Positions 61,901 to 64,000 of a stretch of DNA of 64,000 nucleotides are shown piece after piece. The stretch comes from Gracilimonas amylolytica (GTDB taxonomy: Bacteria; Bacteroidota; Rhodothermia; Balneolales; Balneolaceae), in the NCBI RefSeq assembly GCF_002911695.1, contig NZ_PQBS01000037.1, forward strand, positions 476,223-540,222. Direction: 5' to 3'. Every line of letters starts with the position of its first letter. The stretch's first letter is position 1. Under the pieces are notes generated by a model, which was not told where the DNA came from, did no database searches, and worked only from the letters and a program-made list of their open reading frames with translations. Position numbers and translations under genes: made by a program.

Positions 61901-64000
61901 ATGTCAAAGCTGCTCGACCTCCTCAAACCCTTACTGAAATTTAACTATTCACATCCATATTGGGTCCTGACCATAACGCTGTTAGTTGCTATCGTGAGTG
62001 GATTTTATGCCATTCAGCTCAAGGTAGATACCGACATTGCGAATCTACTGCCTGAGGATCACCCTAATGTGTTAGCGCTGGATAAACTGAACGAAACAGT
62101 GGGTGGGGAGACCGATATGCAGGTCGTCATAAGTTCACCCAGTTTTGAGGCGAACAAGAAATTTGCTGAAGACCTCATTGAGAGATCCCTTGAAATGTAT
62201 TACCCGCGGTTAGAGGATTATTACTTTGACCGGGCAGAATTCAAACGGGAAACCGAATTCACGAAAAATAATGCACTATATCTGGCAAGTGAGTCTGAGC
62301 TGAATGATGTGATCAGCTGGCTGGAAGATGAGATCGAACAAGCCAAAGAAGAAGCTAATCCCTTTTATTTTGATCTTGGTGAGGATGAAGAAGAGGCAGA
62401 AGATACACGGGCTGAAGATTTCGAGCAAAGCTATAAAACACTGGTACCTTCAGAATATCCGATCAGCGAAGACAGCACCATTATGGTGGTGAAATTCTTT
62501 CCAACCGGTTCAAAAAGTGATATCAAATACCTCGAGGATATGTTTGAGGAATACGAGGATGTGATCGCTTCTCTGGAACCTGCCAGTTATCATCCTGAAA
62601 TGGAAGTCAAATTCGGCGGCCGACTCAAAAGGCACCTGGAAGAGATCACATCCATTATGGATGATGTGATCGGTAGTTTTGCCACGGGTATCAGCAGTGT
62701 GATACTCCTGGTCATGTTATACTTTTTCATTAAAAAATACCTGCACTACAGAAAAGGAACACAGGGAGAAGGATCCTACACGATCTGGTCACACTTCATC
62801 AGAATGCCGGTTCCCGTGCTGGTGATCGGTATCCCATTGCTGATAAGCCTGGTGTGGACCTTTGGACTGACCTACTTTTATCTGGGAATACTCAACACGA
62901 TGACCTCCGTGCTATTTGTGATACTGTTCGGGTTGGGTATCGATTACGGGATCCACTTCTACGCAAGATATATTGAGCTTCGTAATCATGGTTTAAGTGT
63001 GTATGAAGCCGTAGAAACCACCTACACGAAGACGGGAGAGGCTATTTTGGTTTCCGCCTTCACAACAGCCACAGCCCTATATATTCTAATGTTTGCTGAT
63101 TTCCGAGGGTTCTCAGAATTTGGCTTTATTTCAGGAACCGGGATCATGCTGGCCCTGGTGAGCATGCTTTTCATTCTGCCTTCTATTCTTGTGGTACTGG
63201 ATGAACGTCTGAACTGGATATTGATCAGTGAAGAAGACAAAGAGGTTTACGATGGCACGCATCGCTACCCATTTGCAAGAACGATCGTAACGGTCGGATT
63301 GGTGATCTCGGCTGTGGTGATCGGTTTCAGCGGAAACCTGTCATTTCAGTATAATTTCGGCGAACTGGAACCAAAATTCCCAGAATATGAGGAATTCAGG
63401 TCATTTGCCCGGCAGGTTGAGGATTCAGACAAAAGAAACCCGGCTTATATAGTAGCAGAAACCAATGAACAGGTTGAAGAAATTGCGAATATCCTAAAGG
63501 AGAGAGCCGAGGCAGATACCGTTTCACCGACCATTCAAAGCGTCGAAACTCTGCAGGAGCGATATCCTTCCAATGAAGCTGAAGAACAGGAAAAGCTTGA
63601 GAAGATCGCTAAGGTGAGGGAATTACTTCAGGATCCATTCCTGGTTGACAGGGATGATGAAGATCTTGACCGGCTTCGGCTTGCAGCTCAAACCACAGAA
63701 CCTGTGACCATAGATCAGATACCGGATTACCTCAAGTCACGTTTTGTGACCAAGGATGGAGAGATCGGGCGATTTGTGATCATATATCCTTCTGTTGGAT
63801 TATCAGACGGCAGGCAGTCCATTGCCTTCAAAGATGATGTCAGCGTAGTTAACCTGGATGATGGTTCAGAGTTTTATGCTTCAAGTACCTCCATTGTTGC
63901 CGCTTCCATGCTGGATCTGATGAGAACTGAGAGTCCGTATATGGTCGCTGCTACCTTTATCTTTATTTACTTCTTCATGTTGTTTTCATTCCGATCATTC
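61901..64000 (+). CDS. RND superfamily MMPL/HpnN-like transporter (cut by window end)
   Basis: The frame is open from the ATG at 61901 to the last base (700 codons, no stop), so only the N-terminal part is seen. It starts MSKLLDLLKPLLKFNYSHPYW with a first helix (about 22-40), then VDTDIANLLPEDHP, the start of the first periplasmic domain. A helix bundle from about residue 257 contains GLGIDYGIHFYARY near 345, the MMPL/HpnN signature with its acidic residue. A second periplasmic domain (about 470-675) follows, and helix seven begins near 678. Such proteins export lipids or hopanoids; the substrate is unknown. Confidence 0.9.
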   Translation, partial: MSKLLDLLKPLLKFNYSHPYWVLTITLLVAIVSGFYAIQLKVDTDIANLLPEDHPNVLALDKLNETVGGETDMQVVISSPSFEANKKFAEDLIERSLEMYYPRLEDYYFDRAEFKRETEFTKNNALYLASESELNDVISWLEDEIEQAKEEANPFYFDLGEDEEEAEDTRAEDFEQSYKTLVPSEYPISEDSTIMVVKFFPTGSKSDIKYLEDMFEEYEDVIASLEPASYHPEMEVKFGGRLKRHLEEITSIMDDVIGSFATGISSVILLVMLYFFIKKYLHYRKGTQGEGSYTIWSHFIRMPVPVLVIGIPLLISLVWTFGLTYFYLGILNTMTSVLFVILFGLGIDYGIHFYARYIELRNHGLSVYEAVETTYTKTGEAILVSAFTTATALYILMFADFRGFSEFGFISGTGIMLALVSMLFILPSILVVLDERLNWILISEEDKEVYDGTHRYPFARTIVTVGLVISAVVIGFSGNLSFQYNFGELEPKFPEYEEFRSFARQVEDSDKRNPAYIVAETNEQVEEIANILKERAEADTVSPTIQSVETLQERYPSNEAEEQEKLEKIAKVRELLQDPFLVDRDDEDLDRLRLAAQTTEPVTIDQIPDYLKSRFVTKDGEIGRFVIIYPSVGLSDGRQSIAFKDDVSVVNLDDGSEFYASSTSIVAASMLDLMRTESPYMVAATFIFIYFFMLFSFRSF

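Noticed and set aside
63022-63240. 72-codon minus-strand frame near the right end
   Set aside because: The plus strand is an intact RND/MMPL frame covering the region; the antisense product has no domain.

Overview
The window is ordinary, gene-dense chromosome from a Gram-negative bacterium of the Bacteroidota/Rhodothermota/Balneolota group, most likely a marine Balneolaceae relative (inference from gene content; no rRNA is present). Supporting signs are a type IX secretion plug-domain protein, an ATP synthase operon without atpD and atpC, almost no Shine-Dalgarno sequences, several TTG/GTG starts, many Sec-exported propeller hydrolases, TamB and Wzi-like outer-membrane proteins, and TAnnTTTG promoter-like boxes. 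There is no phage, transposase, integrase or CRISPR array.

Layout. 1-5.1 kb: two tandem S9 prolyl-oligopeptidase paralogues on the minus strand, separated by REP-like palindromes and a clear terminator. 5.2-10.3 kb: a small PH-like membrane protein, then a cytochrome c maturation cluster (ccmC, ccmD-like, a CxxxY-type ccmE, ccmF) and a DUF5683-like protein. 10.4-22.1 kb: 3-hydroxyacyl-CoA dehydrogenase, a divergent unknown gene, then a coupled series NFACT protein-aroK-aroB-tamB, followed by rnr. 22.1-25.5 kb: a large three-part protein (zinc protease domain, beta-propeller, outer-membrane barrel). 25.5-29.5 kb, minus strand: tightly packed ccmB-holB-dapF-T9SS plug protein. 29.6-32.8 kb: a tricorn-type protease. 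33-39.9 kb: EIIA(Ntr)-like protein, DacB, a sigma-54 activator, FolD and a multi-PAS histidine kinase. 40-50.2 kb: guaB, a glycosyltransferase, M23 peptidase, bactofilin, then atpZ/I-like genes and atpB-E-F-H-A-G, ending in a tRNA-Ser(TGA) whose first base is the last base of the atpG stop codon. 50.3-52.3 kb: TolC-family and MlaC-like proteins. 52.3-58.9 kb: a surface-polysaccharide block (glycosyltransferases, flippase-like membrane proteins, Wzi-like barrel, sulfotransferase) in two convergent groups. 59-61.7 kb: a CrtC/AttH-like exported protein and an HTTM-like membrane protein with a small partner. 61.9 kb to the end: an RND/MMPL transporter cut by the window edge.

Together most genes serve the cell envelope: respiration and ATP synthesis, cytochrome c assembly, peptidoglycan (dapF, dacB, M23), outer-membrane assembly and lipid transport (TamB, MlaC), protein secretion, extracellular peptide degradation and surface glycans. 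The strongest leads are the protease-propeller-barrel fusion beside TamB and the T9SS plug gene, the tRNA/atpG stop-codon overlap, and the non-canonical CcmE/CcmC pair with a distant ccmB.
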